From the NCBI RefSeq assembly GCF_039503195.1, contig NZ_JBCJKP010000001.1, positions 6,758,001 to 6,822,000 of the forward strand: a stretch of 64,000 nucleotides of DNA. Reading direction: 5' to 3'. This document shows positions 16,313-24,768 of the stretch, piece by piece. Origin of the DNA: Streptomyces mirabilis (GTDB lineage: Bacteria; Actinomycetota; Actinomycetes; Streptomycetales; Streptomycetaceae). The number at the start of each line of letters is the position of its first letter. Within the stretch, counting starts at the first letter, position 1. A program made the position numbers and the translations under genes. A model generated the notes under the pieces. The model saw only the letters and a list, made by a program, of their open reading frames with translations, had not been told where the DNA came from and did no database searches.

Positions 16313-16734
16313 AGCCGTGTACCCGGTTCCGCTTCCGGGTTGCGGTGGCGGGTCGGGCGGGTCAGGCGCTGGGCCACGCACGGCGGGATCGGGGCGCCGT
16401 GGTCGTGCGGCCGGGCCCGGTACGCGCTCGGGGTCTCGCCGACCAGCTCCGTGAAGCGGGAGCTGAACGAACCGAGCGACGTACAGCCCACGGCGAGGCA
16501 GACCTCCGTGACCGTCAGGTCGCCCCGCCGCAGCAGGGCCTTGGCCCGCTCTATTCGGCGGGTCATGAGATAGCTGTACGGCGTCTCCCCGTACGCCGCC
16601 CGGAAGCTCCGTTGGAAGTGCCCGGGTGACATCAGCGCGGTGCGCGCGAGCGCGGCGACGTCCAGCGGCTCCGCGTACTCGCGGTCCATCCGGTCGCGTG
16701 CCCGGCGCAGCCGGACCAGATCCTCCAGAGTCAT
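16309..16734 (-). CDS. Short AraC-family regulator (HTH domain only)
   Basis: The 141-aa protein consists almost only of the two-HTH AraC DNA-binding domain: DVAALARTALMSPGHFQRSFRAAYGETPYSYLMTRRIERAKALL and TVTEVCLAVGCTSLGSFSSRFTELVGETPSAYR. It lacks the usual ligand-binding N-terminal domain, so like the MarA/SoxS class it would be controlled by its own level or by a partner. The downstream VOC gene is its most likely target. Start ATG at 16734; it begins about 40 nt from the stop of the XRE gene on the same strand. Confidence 0.9.
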   Translation of the reverse strand: MTLEDLVRLRRARDRMDREYAEPLDVAALARTALMSPGHFQRSFRAAYGETPYSYLMTRRIERAKALLRRGDLTVTEVCLAVGCTSLGSFSSRFTELVGETPSAYRARPHDHGAPIPPCVAQRLTRPTRHRNPEAEPGTRL

Positions 16735-16774
16735 TTCTTCAGGATGGCACGCGCCACTGACAGAGGCCGGTGGG

Positions 16775-17668
16775 TCAACGACGGGGAGGGGACGCCGCCG
16801 CCGGGCCGGGGGCGACCAGCAGGCCGGCGAGCAGTTGGAGACGCTCGGCGTCGGGCCCGCCCTCCTCGGCGGTGAAGGCGATGAGTACGGGGCCGGTGGC
16901 GTCCGGCATCGGGTACGCGTCCCAGTCCAGGTTCAGCTCCCCGACCAGGGGGTGCCGGACGCGCATCCGGCCGCGCGTGGTCTCCGCCACGTCATGACGC
17001 GCCCACAGGTCCGCGAACTCGTCGCTTCGGACGGCGAGTTCACCGACCAGCTCGACGGCGCGCGGATGTCCGGGCTCGGCCGCGACCTGCGTGCGCAGCA
17101 TCGCGACCAGCTCGGCGACGGTGGCGGCCCGCTCCGGGCACGTCCGGTCGGCCTCCGGGTGGAGCAGCAGCGACAGCAGGTTGCGTTCGCTCCGCGGGCG
17201 TTGGGTGAACTCGCCGAGCAGGGCACCGGCGAGCGGGTTCCACGCCAGTACGTCCAGGAAGCGGCCGACGACCACGGAGGGCGAGGTCATCGTACGCAGC
17301 AGCCGCAGGGTGGTGGGCGGTACCTCCTCGGGCGCGTGGTGGCGCGGGCGCTTCGCGGGCGTGCGCACGGCGGCGGCGAGGCTGTGCAGATGCCGGGTCT
17401 CCTCGGCGGTGAAGTTGAGGGCGCGCGCGAGGGCGTCGAGGACCTGCTCGGAGGGGCGTACGTCGCGGCCCTGCTCCATGCGCTGGTAGTAGTCCGAACT
17501 GACCCCGGCCAGCAGGGCCAGTTCCTCGCGCCGCAGCCCGGCGACGCGCCGCCGCGGACCGGGTTCCAGACCGACGTCCTGCGGCCGCAGCCGGGTGCGG
17601 CGAGTCCGGAGGAACTCCCCGAGCTCGTGTCGGGGATCGTCGCTCACCGCGACGGGTTCGTCGGTCAC
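16775..17668 (-). CDS. XRE-family regulator with MmyB-like ligand domain
   Basis: This 297-aa protein has an N-terminal HTH (RVAGLRREELALLAGVSSDYYQRMEQGRDVRPSEQVLDALARAL, residues 40-85) and a C-terminal MmyB-like domain (VVGRFLDVLAWNPLAGALLGEF...WARHDVAETTRGRMRVRHPLVGELNLDW...LIAFTAEEGGPDAERLQLLAGL). MmyB-type regulators usually sit divergent from a short-chain or quinone-type dehydrogenase they control and may bind a fatty-acid-like ligand. Exactly that arrangement is seen here: a quinone oxidoreductase starts 147 nt away on the other strand. A GGGTC-N5-GACCC palindrome lies in the intergenic region. Confidence 0.92.
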   Translation of the reverse strand: MTDEPVAVSDDPRHELGEFLRTRRTRLRPQDVGLEPGPRRRVAGLRREELALLAGVSSDYYQRMEQGRDVRPSEQVLDALARALNFTAEETRHLHSLAAAVRTPAKRPRHHAPEEVPPTTLRLLRTMTSPSVVVGRFLDVLAWNPLAGALLGEFTQRPRSERNLLSLLLHPEADRTCPERAATVAELVAMLRTQVAAEPGHPRAVELVGELAVRSDEFADLWARHDVAETTRGRMRVRHPLVGELNLDWDAYPMPDATGPVLIAFTAEEGGPDAERLQLLAGLLVAPGPAAASPPRR

Positions 17669-17815
17669 GGCTTCAGTATCCCCGCGGCGCGGCCCGCGAG
17701 GGTGGGTCTGCCGGACCCAGGAAAGCCGAACCGGGGAAAAGGCGAACGACCGTGATGCCGCGGCCCGCTACCAGGATCTGCACCGCAACAGCCGACCGCG
17801 GAAGGGAACAGCGCC

Positions 17816-18769
17816 ATGAAGGCCGCTCAGATCACGAGTTACGGCGACGCGGTGGACGTGCTGCGGATCAACGACGTCGACCGGCCCGTCCCCGGCGCGG
17901 GTGACGTACTGGTCCGCGTCGAGGCGTCCAGCGTGAACGGCCACGACGTGATCGTCCGTTCCGGGGAGATGAAGATCGTCTCGGGGCGCCGGTTCCCGCT
18001 CGGCACAGGGCTGGACTTCGCCGGCGTCGTCACCGGATCCGGCACCGGCGTCGAGGGCCTGCGGGTCGGGGACCGGGTGTGGGGCACGGTTCACCCCCGG
18101 CAGCGACACACCATCGGCGGGGCGGCCGAGTACGTCGTCGTCCCCGCGGACCGGCTCGCGCCCGCCCCGGCGGCACTCTCCGCGGCCGAAGCGGCCTCCC
18201 TGGCCGTCGCCGGTGCGACGGCGCTGATCGCGGTGCGGGACACCGTACGCCTCGCGCCCGGAGAGAAGGTGCTGGTCCGTGGCGCGGCGGGCGGCGTCGG
18301 CACGGCCGCCGTCCAACTCGCCCACGCCCTGGGCTGCCACGTGACCGCGCTGGCCCGCGCCCGTCACGCCCCCGCCCTCACCGACCTCGGCGCCGACGAG
18401 GTCCTCGACCACGGCTCCACCACCTCGGACCGGATCGGCCCCTTCGACGTCGTCGTCGACACGGTCGGTACGGAACTGAACTGCTACCGGAGCCGGTTGG
18501 CCAAGGGCGGCCGGATGGTCACCGTCGGGCTGTCGGCCCCCGCCCTGGCCGCGATCGCGGCGTCCAGCGTGTACGGCGCCCGTCGCGTCCGCACCTTCAG
18601 CGCCAACCCCGACGCCACCGTGCTGCGCGCCCTGGCCGACCACGTCACCTCGGGAGCGCTGCGCCCGGTGGTGAACAGCGTGTACCCACTCGCGGACATC
18701 GCCGCGGCGCACCAGGCCTTCGAACGCGGCGGCGTCGTCGGCAAGCACGTGGTCGCCGTGTCCGAATGA
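17816..18769 (+). CDS. NADPH:quinone reductase-like zinc-free alcohol dehydrogenase (MDR)
   Basis: The 317-aa medium-chain dehydrogenase/reductase has the N-terminal GroES-like domain (MKAAQITSYGDAVDVLRINDV...VEASSVNGHDVIVRSG) and a Rossmann domain with VLVRGAAGGVGTAAVQLAHALG. The zinc-ligand cysteines of true alcohol dehydrogenases are absent, placing it in the quinone oxidoreductase group. It probably reduces quinones or enones with NADPH. It is divergent from, and likely controlled by, the MmyB-type regulator. Start ATG at 17816 has GGAAGGGAA upstream. Confidence 0.9.
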   Translation: MKAAQITSYGDAVDVLRINDVDRPVPGAGDVLVRVEASSVNGHDVIVRSGEMKIVSGRRFPLGTGLDFAGVVTGSGTGVEGLRVGDRVWGTVHPRQRHTIGGAAEYVVVPADRLAPAPAALSAAEAASLAVAGATALIAVRDTVRLAPGEKVLVRGAAGGVGTAAVQLAHALGCHVTALARARHAPALTDLGADEVLDHGSTTSDRIGPFDVVVDTVGTELNCYRSRLAKGGRMVTVGLSAPALAAIAASSVYGARRVRTFSANPDATVLRALADHVTSGALRPVVNSVYPLADIAAAHQAFERGGVVGKHVVAVSE

Positions 18770-18775
18770 CGTCGG

Positions 18776-18840
18776 ACGAACGAAGCCCCGACGAAGGCCC
18801 AACGGCCCCGACGAAGGAGCAACGAAGCCCCGACGAAGGA
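18776..18840. repeat. Degenerate about 21-bp tandem repeat (GAAGCCCCGACGAAGG type)
   Basis: Just after the dehydrogenase stop the core CCCCGACGAAGG occurs three times with variable flanks (GAAG or ACGG before it). It is non-coding and lies between convergent genes, before the double hairpin. No function is evident. Confidence 0.5.
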
Positions 18841-18880
18841 CGAACGAGACGCCGGCGGAAGAAGTCCGGCGAAAGAAGAC

Positions 18881-18932
18881 CGCACCCGGACCGTCAGGGA
18901 CGCCGAGTTCGGCGTCCCGCGGGCCGGGTGCG
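18881..18932. terminator. Two-tier hairpin terminator between convergent genes
   Basis: An inner hairpin GGGACGCCG-AGTT-CGGCGTCCC (18897-18918) is nested in an outer stem CGCACCCGG (18881-18889) with CCGGGTGCG (18924-18932). It separates the dehydrogenase from sodN and can work in both directions. Confidence 0.75.
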
Positions 18933-18995
18933 GGCAGAGCGACCGTGCGACCTGAGAAACCGAACAGGTCGCGGGTCGAGCCGTATGACCAAAGG

Positions 18996-19391
18996 TCAGG
19001 CCTTCTTGGTCTCCCAGAAGATCTTGTCGATCTGGGCGATGTAGTCCAGCGCCTTCTGGCCCGTGGCCGGGTCCGTGGACGCCTTGGCGGCCGAGAGGGC
19101 CTTCAGGGTGTCGTTGACCAGCTGGTGCAGCTCCGGGTACTTCTCGAAGTGCGGGGGCTTGAAGTAGTCGCTCCAGAGCACCGACACGTGGTGCTTGGCG
19201 AGCTCGGCGCGCTGCTCCTTGATGACCGTGGCGCGAGCCTGGAAGTGCGGGTCGTCGTTTGCGGCCATCTTTTCCTGGACGGCCTTCACCGACTCCGCCT
19301 CGATGCGGGCCTGGGCCGGGTCGTACACGCCGCAGGGCAGGTCGCAGTGCGCGCTGACCTTGACCTTGGGGGCAAACAGGCGGGAGAGCAT
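18996..19391 (-). CDS. sodN: Nickel superoxide dismutase
   Basis: The 131-aa precursor has a 14-residue leader (MLSRLFAPKVKVSA) followed by the nickel hook HCDLPCGVYDP. In the mature enzyme His1, Cys2 and Cys6 bind nickel and catalyse superoxide dismutation as a cytoplasmic hexamer. The rest (ARIEAESVKAVQEKMAAND...WETKKA) matches the four-helix family along its full length. Cleavage to expose His1 is done by the SodX protease, encoded divergently 144 nt away. Ribosome site AGGAAGG precedes the ATG. In S. coelicolor sodN is controlled by nickel through Nur and the s-SodF small RNA; I did not identify those sites here. Confidence 0.98.
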   Translation of the reverse strand: MLSRLFAPKVKVSAHCDLPCGVYDPAQARIEAESVKAVQEKMAANDDPHFQARATVIKEQRAELAKHHVSVLWSDYFKPPHFEKYPELHQLVNDTLKALSAAKASTDPATGQKALDYIAQIDKIFWETKKA

Positions 19392-19535
19392 TGAGCTGTC
19401 CTTCCTCGTGATCGTCTTCTCAGGTGGGACATTACTCCGTAGGAGACGTCTTTTCTCGAGTGCCCCCATGGGCTTAGGACAAAAGTCCAGGGTGAGACTG
19501 GGACTGGTGGAGGATGGACCGGGGAGGTGCCGGTG

Positions 19536-19970
19536 ATGCCGGAGCTGTCGCAGGAGACCGAGCGTGGGAGGGCCGTGCTGCCGTTCGGGGCGGCCGAGGT
19601 GACGGGGCCCTCCATGGTGCCCACGCTCCAGCACGGGGATCGGCTCGTCGTGCAGTACGGGGCCCGGGTCGGGCCCGGTGACGTGGTCGTTCTGCGCCAT
19701 CCGTTCCAGCAGGACCTGCTGGTCGTGAAGCGGATCGCGGAGCGGCGCGAGGGGGGCTGGTGGGTGCTCGGGGACAACGCCTACGCGGGTGGGGACAGCA
19801 CCGACTACGGGACCGTGCCCGAGGACCTCGTCCTCGGGAAGGTGCGTTTCCGCTACCGGCCCCACCTCCCGGGTCAGCGCTCGCCGCTCGCGGTCGTCCG
19901 CTGGGCGCTCGGCGCCGCCAGGCCGGTGCTCTCCGACCGGTCGGCCTCCAGGCGTTTGCGGGCCCGGTAG
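19536..19970 (+). CDS. sodX: Nickel superoxide dismutase maturation protease
   Basis: The 144-aa protein is an S24/S26 peptidase-like domain: the nucleophile serine in VTGPSMVPTLQHGDRLVVQ, the lysine in LLVVKRIAE, and the signature GDNAYAGGDSTDYGTV. It trims the SodN leader so that the new N-terminal histidine can bind nickel. The ATG at 19536 is favoured over GTG 19527 because GGGGAGG sits 8 nt upstream. Its 3' end overlaps the convergent CGNR zinc-finger gene by 97 bp, so part of both proteins is encoded on opposite strands of the same DNA. Confidence 0.93.
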   Translation: MPELSQETERGRAVLPFGAAEVTGPSMVPTLQHGDRLVVQYGARVGPGDVVVLRHPFQQDLLVVKRIAERREGGWWVLGDNAYAGGDSTDYGTVPEDLVLGKVRFRYRPHLPGQRSPLAVVRWALGAARPVLSDRSASRRLRAR

Positions 19971-20503
19971 GCGGCCACGTTGGCGCGCGTCGCGCAGCGG
20001 TCCGAGCAGTAGCGCCGGGAGCGGTTCGTCGACGTGTCCAGGTACGCGTTGCGGCAGGGGGCCGCCTCGCAGAGGCCGAGGCGGTCCACGCCGTACGCGG
20101 TGAGGTGGAAGGCGAGTCCCATGGCGGCGATCGCCGCGTAGCCCGCGGTCGCGTTCGACGGGTGGTCCGCCAGGTGCATGTGCCACAGCGGGCGCCCGTC
20201 GTCGTCCCGGTGGTCGTGCCCGGAGATCTGCGGGCTGACGGGGAACTCCAGGAGGAGTGAGTTCAGCAGGTCCACGGACAGGGTCTCGTCGCCGCCGTCG
20301 GCCGCCTCGAAGACGGCGCGCAGCCGGGCGCGGACCGACCGGAAGCGGGTGACGTCCGCGTCCGTGGCGCGGCGGGCCGCGGAGGAGTTCCCTCCGAAGA
20401 GGTCCCGGACCGCCTCGACCGAGGTGAGCGAATCCTTGCCCCGGGTCGGCTCCTCGGTGTTGACGAGGCGTACCGCGTAATCCGAGTAATAGGCCAGTTC
20501 CAC
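19874..20503 (-). CDS. CGNR zinc-finger (ABATE domain) putative regulator
   Basis: This 209-aa protein has an N-terminal ABATE-type domain (MELAYYSDYAVRLVNTEEPTRGKDSLTSVEAVRDLF) and a C-terminal treble-clef zinc finger, CEAAPCRNAYLDTSTNRSRRYCSDRCATRANVAAYRARK, the CGNR signature. Members are thought to be stress-linked transcription regulators, with the RRYCS...CA.R..VAA.R helix contacting DNA. The tail after the finger overlaps sodX antisense by 97 bp. It is divergent from the methyltransferase gene. Confidence 0.88.
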   Translation of the reverse strand: MELAYYSDYAVRLVNTEEPTRGKDSLTSVEAVRDLFGGNSSAARRATDADVTRFRSVRARLRAVFEAADGGDETLSVDLLNSLLLEFPVSPQISGHDHRDDDGRPLWHMHLADHPSNATAGYAAIAAMGLAFHLTAYGVDRLGLCEAAPCRNAYLDTSTNRSRRYCSDRCATRANVAAYRARKRLEADRSESTGLAAPSAQRTTASGER

Positions 20504-20613
20504 TTGTAGTCCTTACGGAGGCGCTCTATCGTCGTGCGTGCGGTCAGGTAACGGCTGATTGCACTTCCAGGGTATTACGCGGGCGAGTGAGGACGAACGG
20601 AGAAGAGGCTTCC

Positions 20614-21402
20614 ATGACCGTCGGCACCGGAATCGACAGCGACGAGACCCATGGCAACGGCACCGACTGGCACGCCTGGCAGGAGAGCTGGGACCGGCAA
20701 CAGGAGTGGTACATGCCGGACCGCGAGGAGCGCTTCCGGGTGATGCTCGACATGGTCGAGGCCCTGTGCGGCCCGGAGCCGCGCGTCCTCGACCTGGCCT
20801 GCGGCACCGGCACCATCACGGCCCGGCTCCTCGACCGCTTCCCGAAGGCCACCAGCACCGGCGTCGACCTCGACCCGGCGCTGCTCACCATCGCCGAGGG
20901 CACCTTCGCGGGCGACGCGAGGGTCTCCTTCGTCACGGCCGACCTCAAGGACCCGCACTGGGCGACCCGGCTGCCGTACGACTCGTACGACGCCGTCCTG
21001 ACCGCCACCGCCCTCCACTGGCTGCACAGCGAACCCCTCGCGGTCCTCTACGGCCAGGTCGCCCAGCTCGTCCGCGACGGCGGCGTCTTCATGAACGCCG
21101 ACCACATGATCGACGAGTCCACGCCCCGGATCAACGAGGCCGAGCGCGCCCAGCGGCACGCCCGGATGGACCAGGCCAGGGCGCGCGGGGTGCTCGACTG
21201 GGCCGCCTGGTGGGAGCTGGCGGCCCAGGACCCCGCCCTCGCCGCGCCGACCGCCCGCCGCTTCGAGATCTACGGGGAGCACGCCGACGGCGACATGCCG
21301 TCCGTCGACTGGCACACGCGCGTGCTGCGCGAAAGGGGCTTCGGGGAGGCGCGGGCGGTGTGGCGGTCGCCGTCCGACGCGCTGGTGCTGGCAGTGAAGT
21401 AA
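20614..21402 (+). CDS. Class I SAM-dependent methyltransferase
   Basis: The 262-aa protein has motif I VLDLACGTGTITARLLDRFP near residue 66, motif II GVDLDPALLTIAEG, and YDAVLTATALHWLHSEPLAVLYGQVAQLVRDGGVFMNADHM, as in UbiE/TrmR-type methyltransferases. Substrate unknown. I prefer the ATG at 20614, which has AGAAGAGG upstream, over GTG 20587. It is divergent from the CGNR gene, with a 110-nt intergenic region, and ends in a strong terminator. Confidence 0.87.
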   Translation: MTVGTGIDSDETHGNGTDWHAWQESWDRQQEWYMPDREERFRVMLDMVEALCGPEPRVLDLACGTGTITARLLDRFPKATSTGVDLDPALLTIAEGTFAGDARVSFVTADLKDPHWATRLPYDSYDAVLTATALHWLHSEPLAVLYGQVAQLVRDGGVFMNADHMIDESTPRINEAERAQRHARMDQARARGVLDWAAWWELAAQDPALAAPTARRFEIYGEHADGDMPSVDWHTRVLRERGFGEARAVWRSPSDALVLAVK

Positions 21403-21450
21403 GCAGGCCGCGGGGGTCCGGACGAGGAGTCCGGGCCCGGACCGGACGAA

Positions 21451-21485
21451 GAAGGGGCGGTACGGGAATCCCGTACCGCCCCTTC
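21451..21485. terminator. Strong bidirectional terminator
   Basis: A 16-bp perfect stem (21451-21466 with 21470-21485, arm GAAGGGGCGGTACGGG) with loop AAT lies between the convergent methyltransferase and ABC transporter genes. Confidence 0.88.
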
Positions 21486-21500
21486 ACGCTTGTCCGTGGC

Positions 21501-22295
21501 TCAGAGCACCTTGGACAGGAACGACTGCGTCCGCTCGTGCTGCGGGTTCGTCAGTACGTCACGCGGGTGGCCGGACTCGACCACCACACCGCCGTCCATG
21601 AAGACCAGCGAGTCGCCCACCTCGCGGGCGAAGCCCATCTCGTGGGTGACGACGATCATCGTCATGCCGGACTCGGCGAGGTCGCGCATGACGTCGAGGA
21701 CGTCACCGACCAGTTCCGGGTCGAGCGCCGAGGTCGGCTCGTCGAAGAGCATCAGCTTCGGGTCCATCGCCAGCGCGCGGGCGATGGCGACACGCTGCTG
21801 CTGACCGCCGGAGAGCTGCGAAGGGTAGCTGGCCGCCTTGTCGGCCAGGCCGACGCGCTCCAGGAGCTGCTCCGCACGCGCCCGGGCCTGGGTCCTGCTG
21901 ATGCCCTTGACCTGGACCGGGGCCTCCATGACGTTCTCGAGCGCCGTCATGTGCGGGAACAGGTTGAAGCGCTGGAAGACCATGCCGATGTCCCGGCGCT
22001 TCAGCGCGACCTCGTTGTCCTTGAGCTCGTACAGCTTGTCGCCCTTCTGGCGGTAGCCGACCAGCTCCCCGTCGACGTACAGCCGGCCGGCGTTGATCTT
22101 CTCCAGGTGGTTGATGCACCTCAGGAAGGTCGACTTGCCGGAGCCGGAGGGGCCGATGAGGCAGAAGACCTCGCCGGGCCTGACCTCCAGGTCGATGCCC
22201 TTGAGGACCTCGACCGCGCCGAAGGACTTGTGGACGCCTTCGGACTTCACCATCGGCGTACCGGAAATGTCTTTGCCGGTTTCCTTCTCGGTCAT
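21501..22295 (-). CDS. Polar amino acid ABC transporter ATPase
   Basis: The 264-aa ATPase has Walker [16 protein letters not shown] near residue 46, a Q-loop [16 protein letters not shown], the signature [17 protein letters not shown], Walker [15 protein letters not shown] and the switch histidine in [13 protein letters not shown]. The match is to GlnQ/GluA-type amino acid importers. Its ATG (22295) overlaps the permease stop in an ATGA junction, so it is the last gene of the operon SBP - permease - ATPase. Confidence 0.95.
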   Translation of the reverse strand: MTEKETGKDISGTPMVKSEGVHKSFGAVEVLKGIDLEVRPGEVFCLIGPSGSGKSTFLRCINHLEKINAGRLYVDGELVGYRQKGDKLYELKDNEVALKRRDIGMVFQRFNLFPHMTALENVMEAPVQVKGISRTQARARAEQLLERVGLADKAASYPSQLSGGQQQRVAIARALAMDPKLMLFDEPTSALDPELVGDVLDVMRDLAESGMTMIVVTHEMGFAREVGDSLVFMDGGVVVESGHPRDVLTNPQHERTQSFLSKVL

Positions 22296-23230
22296 GCCGT
22301 CGCCCCCTTCCGGCTCGACAGGGACGTCACATTGGCCTTGATCTTCTGCCACGGGGTGGGCGGCAGCTGACGGCTCGAACCGCGGGCGTAGTACCGCTCG
22401 ACGTAGTACTGGCCCACGCTCAGGACCGAGGTCATGATCAGGTACCAGGCGGCGGCCAGGAAGAGCATCTCCACCGGGGCGCCGGAGGTCTGTCCGATGT
22501 CCTGGGCGTACCGCAGGAGTTCGTAGTACTGCACCGCCGACACGAGGGAGGTCGTCTTGAGCATGTTGATGACCTCGTTGCCCGTGGGCGGCACGATCAC
22601 GCGCATCGCCTGCGGGATGATGATCCGCCGCAGCGTCTTGCCGTGGCTCATGCCCAGCGCGTGCGCGGCCTCGGTCTGGCCCTCGTCGACCGAGAGCAGA
22701 CCGGCGCGGCAGATCTCGGCCATGTACGCGGCCTCGTTCAGGCCCAGGCCCAGCAGCGCCGTCAGGAACGGCGTCATGAAGCTGGACCAGTAGTCCTTGT
22801 AGATCGGCCCGAGGTTGATGTACTCGAAGACCAGACCCAGGTTGAACCAGACGAACAGCTGGACGAGGACCGGGGTGCCGCGGAAGAACCAGATGTAGAA
22901 CCACGCGATGGACGAGGTCACAGGGTTCTTCGACAGGCGCATCACCGCGAGCAGGATGCCGCCGAGGATGCCGATCGCCATCGAGAGCACCGTCAGCAGC
23001 AGCGTCTGGCCGACGCCCTTGATGATGCGGTGGTCGAAGAAGTAGTCCGGCACCGCATGCCAGTTGATCTTGCCCTGGCCGAACGCGTAGATGATCGCGA
23101 CGAGCACGGCGATCGCGACGACAGCCGAGAGGTAGCGTCCGTAGTGCCGGACGGGGATGGCCTTGATGGCCTCCGGCCCGGCCGGAGGAGTGCCCTCCGG
23201 CCCTGCCGTCTTGTCGATGTCAACAGTCAC
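22292..23230 (-). CDS. Polar amino acid ABC transporter permease
   Basis: The 312-aa protein has an N-terminal membrane helix ([17 protein letters not shown]) and an HisM/GltK-type permease domain with about five helices, including [25 protein letters not shown] and the EAA loop [33 protein letters not shown], which contacts the ATPase. It probably works as a homodimer because only one permease gene is present. Stop and next start overlap by 4 nt. The binding-protein stop lies 38 nt upstream. Confidence 0.93.
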   Translation of the reverse strand: MTVDIDKTAGPEGTPPAGPEAIKAIPVRHYGRYLSAVVAIAVLVAIIYAFGQGKINWHAVPDYFFDHRIIKGVGQTLLLTVLSMAIGILGGILLAVMRLSKNPVTSSIAWFYIWFFRGTPVLVQLFVWFNLGLVFEYINLGPIYKDYWSSFMTPFLTALLGLGLNEAAYMAEICRAGLLSVDEGQTEAAHALGMSHGKTLRRIIIPQAMRVIVPPTGNEVINMLKTTSLVSAVQYYELLRYAQDIGQTSGAPVEMLFLAAAWYLIMTSVLSVGQYYVERYYARGSSRQLPPTPWQKIKANVTSLSSRKGATA

Positions 23231-23268
23231 GGGTGTTGTTGCCTTTCAGTGCCCGCTCGCGCCCGCGG

Positions 23269-24225
23269 TCACTTTCCTCCGTTGACCGCGGCCGTCTTGA
23301 CGGCGCCGGCCTCGACGCCCCACTTCGCTATCACCTTGTCGTACTCGCCGTTCTTGATGATCGCGTCGAGCGCGGCCTGCAGTGCGTCGCGGAGCTGCGT
23401 GTTGGACTTGGCGACCGCGATGCCGTACGGCGCCGCCTCGACCTGCTCGCCGACGAGCTCGAAGTCCTTGCCGCCGCCCGAGGTCTTCACCGCGTACGCG
23501 GCGACCGGGAAGTCCGAGGAACCGGCGTCGGCGCCACCGGCGCGCACCCGGGTCTGGGCCTGCTGGTCGTTGTCGTAGGACTCGATGGCGATCTTCTTGC
23601 CGCCCGTGCACTTCTTCGACTCGGACTTGGCGAGGTCCTCCGAGACCGTGCCGCGCTGCACCGCGATCTTCTTGCCACAGAGGTCGGCCCAGGTCTTGAT
23701 GTTCTGGGTCTTGCCCTTGGGGGTGTAGATCGAGACACCCGCGGTGAAGTAGTCGACGAAGTCGACGCCCTCGCCGACCTTCTTGCCGGTGTCGGCGTCG
23801 ACACCGTTCTGGCGGTCCGCGGTGTCCGTCATCGCGGACATCGCCATGTCGTACCGCTTGGAGCGCAGACCCGTGATCAGGGTGTCGAAGGTGCCGTTCT
23901 GGAACTCGAACTTCACTCCGAGCTGCTTGCCCATCGCGTCCGCCAGATCGGGGTCGATACCCACGGTCTTGCCGGAGCTGTCCTTGAACTCGACCGGCGC
24001 GTACGCGATGTCCGAGCCGACCTTGATGACACCCGCGTCACGGATCGACGCGGGCAGCTTCGAGGCCAGCGGAGCTGAGGCGGCGCTCGAGGAGGAGCTG
24101 TTGGAGTCCTTCTTGGTCTGGTCACCGCAGCCGGTGAGGACCAGGGCCCCGGCGACCGCGATCGCACCGACCGCTGCTATCCGGGACTGCGCGGCGGTCG
24201 AACGACGGGTGGTGCTTGCGGTCAT
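23269..24225 (-). CDS. Amino acid ABC transporter substrate-binding lipoprotein
   Basis: This 318-aa precursor starts MTASTTRRSTAAQSRIAAVGAIAVAGALVLTGCGDQTKK; LTGC is the lipobox, so the mature protein is anchored by a lipidated cysteine. The SBP_bac_3 domain follows (IRDAGVIKVGSDIAYAPVEFKDSSGKTVGIDPDLADAMGKQLGVKFEFQ...). Such proteins bind glutamate, glutamine, cystine or basic amino acids; the ligand cannot be told here. The ATG at 24225 has GGAGG upstream, which decides the start over ATG 24276. First gene of the three-gene importer operon. Confidence 0.93.
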   Translation of the reverse strand: MTASTTRRSTAAQSRIAAVGAIAVAGALVLTGCGDQTKKDSNSSSSSAASAPLASKLPASIRDAGVIKVGSDIAYAPVEFKDSSGKTVGIDPDLADAMGKQLGVKFEFQNGTFDTLITGLRSKRYDMAMSAMTDTADRQNGVDADTGKKVGEGVDFVDYFTAGVSIYTPKGKTQNIKTWADLCGKKIAVQRGTVSEDLAKSESKKCTGGKKIAIESYDNDQQAQTRVRAGGADAGSSDFPVAAYAVKTSGGGKDFELVGEQVEAAPYGIAVAKSNTQLRDALQAALDAIIKNGEYDKVIAKWGVEAGAVKTAAVNGGK

Positions 24226-24768
24226 GGTGGGTGCCTCCGGCGGATGAGGGAGTTGCCGATGGGTCGACGAGAACACACACCTTTGGGTGTCGCGACCTCG
24301 TGTGATGACGGCATCTTGCCATTCGGACTGCGCGCTTCAGGGGACTCGCTATGTCAAAATCGGATAACGGGTGATCCCCGAACCGTCGCGGACGGCTCCA
24401 TCAGGGCCGGACCTTGTACGGGAATCCCTCCTTCCGGCCGGAAGATCTTCGGCGCATCTCATGATGCGGGCCGCCACGACTCCGCACTTGTAGTGTCTTG
24501 AGGTCATGTCCTGGACTTGTCCGCATATCCAGGTATGAGTCATGTCACCGGCGTGTGAGCTTCGCGGTATGGACTCGTCGCCGACCTGGTCCGTCCGGTA
24601 AGAAGGTTCTCAACACCCCTCATCCGGGGCTCAGGGCGCGTGTGCGGCGCGCCCGTCGCGTATCCGCCCGTACGCACCACCACGGCGGCAGGGTTACGCG
24701 GTGCCCGCCCACCCCTCAACCAGGAGTGGTCACCCTCAAATCAATGAAGACTTAAGGGGTAAAACAAA
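24226..24768. other. 543-nt intergenic region between transporter and malic enzyme
   Basis: This divergent region must hold both promoters. On the minus strand a TTGACA (24352-24357) is a candidate -35 for the transporter operon. An imperfect palindrome CCTGGA-N12-TCCAGG lies at 24510-24533. I see no coding potential, hairpin terminator or riboswitch. Confidence 0.5.

Noticed and set aside
18996..20186. A 396-aa version of the SodN frame
   Set aside because: The extension runs antisense through sodX; SodN starts at MLSRLF with its own ribosome site.
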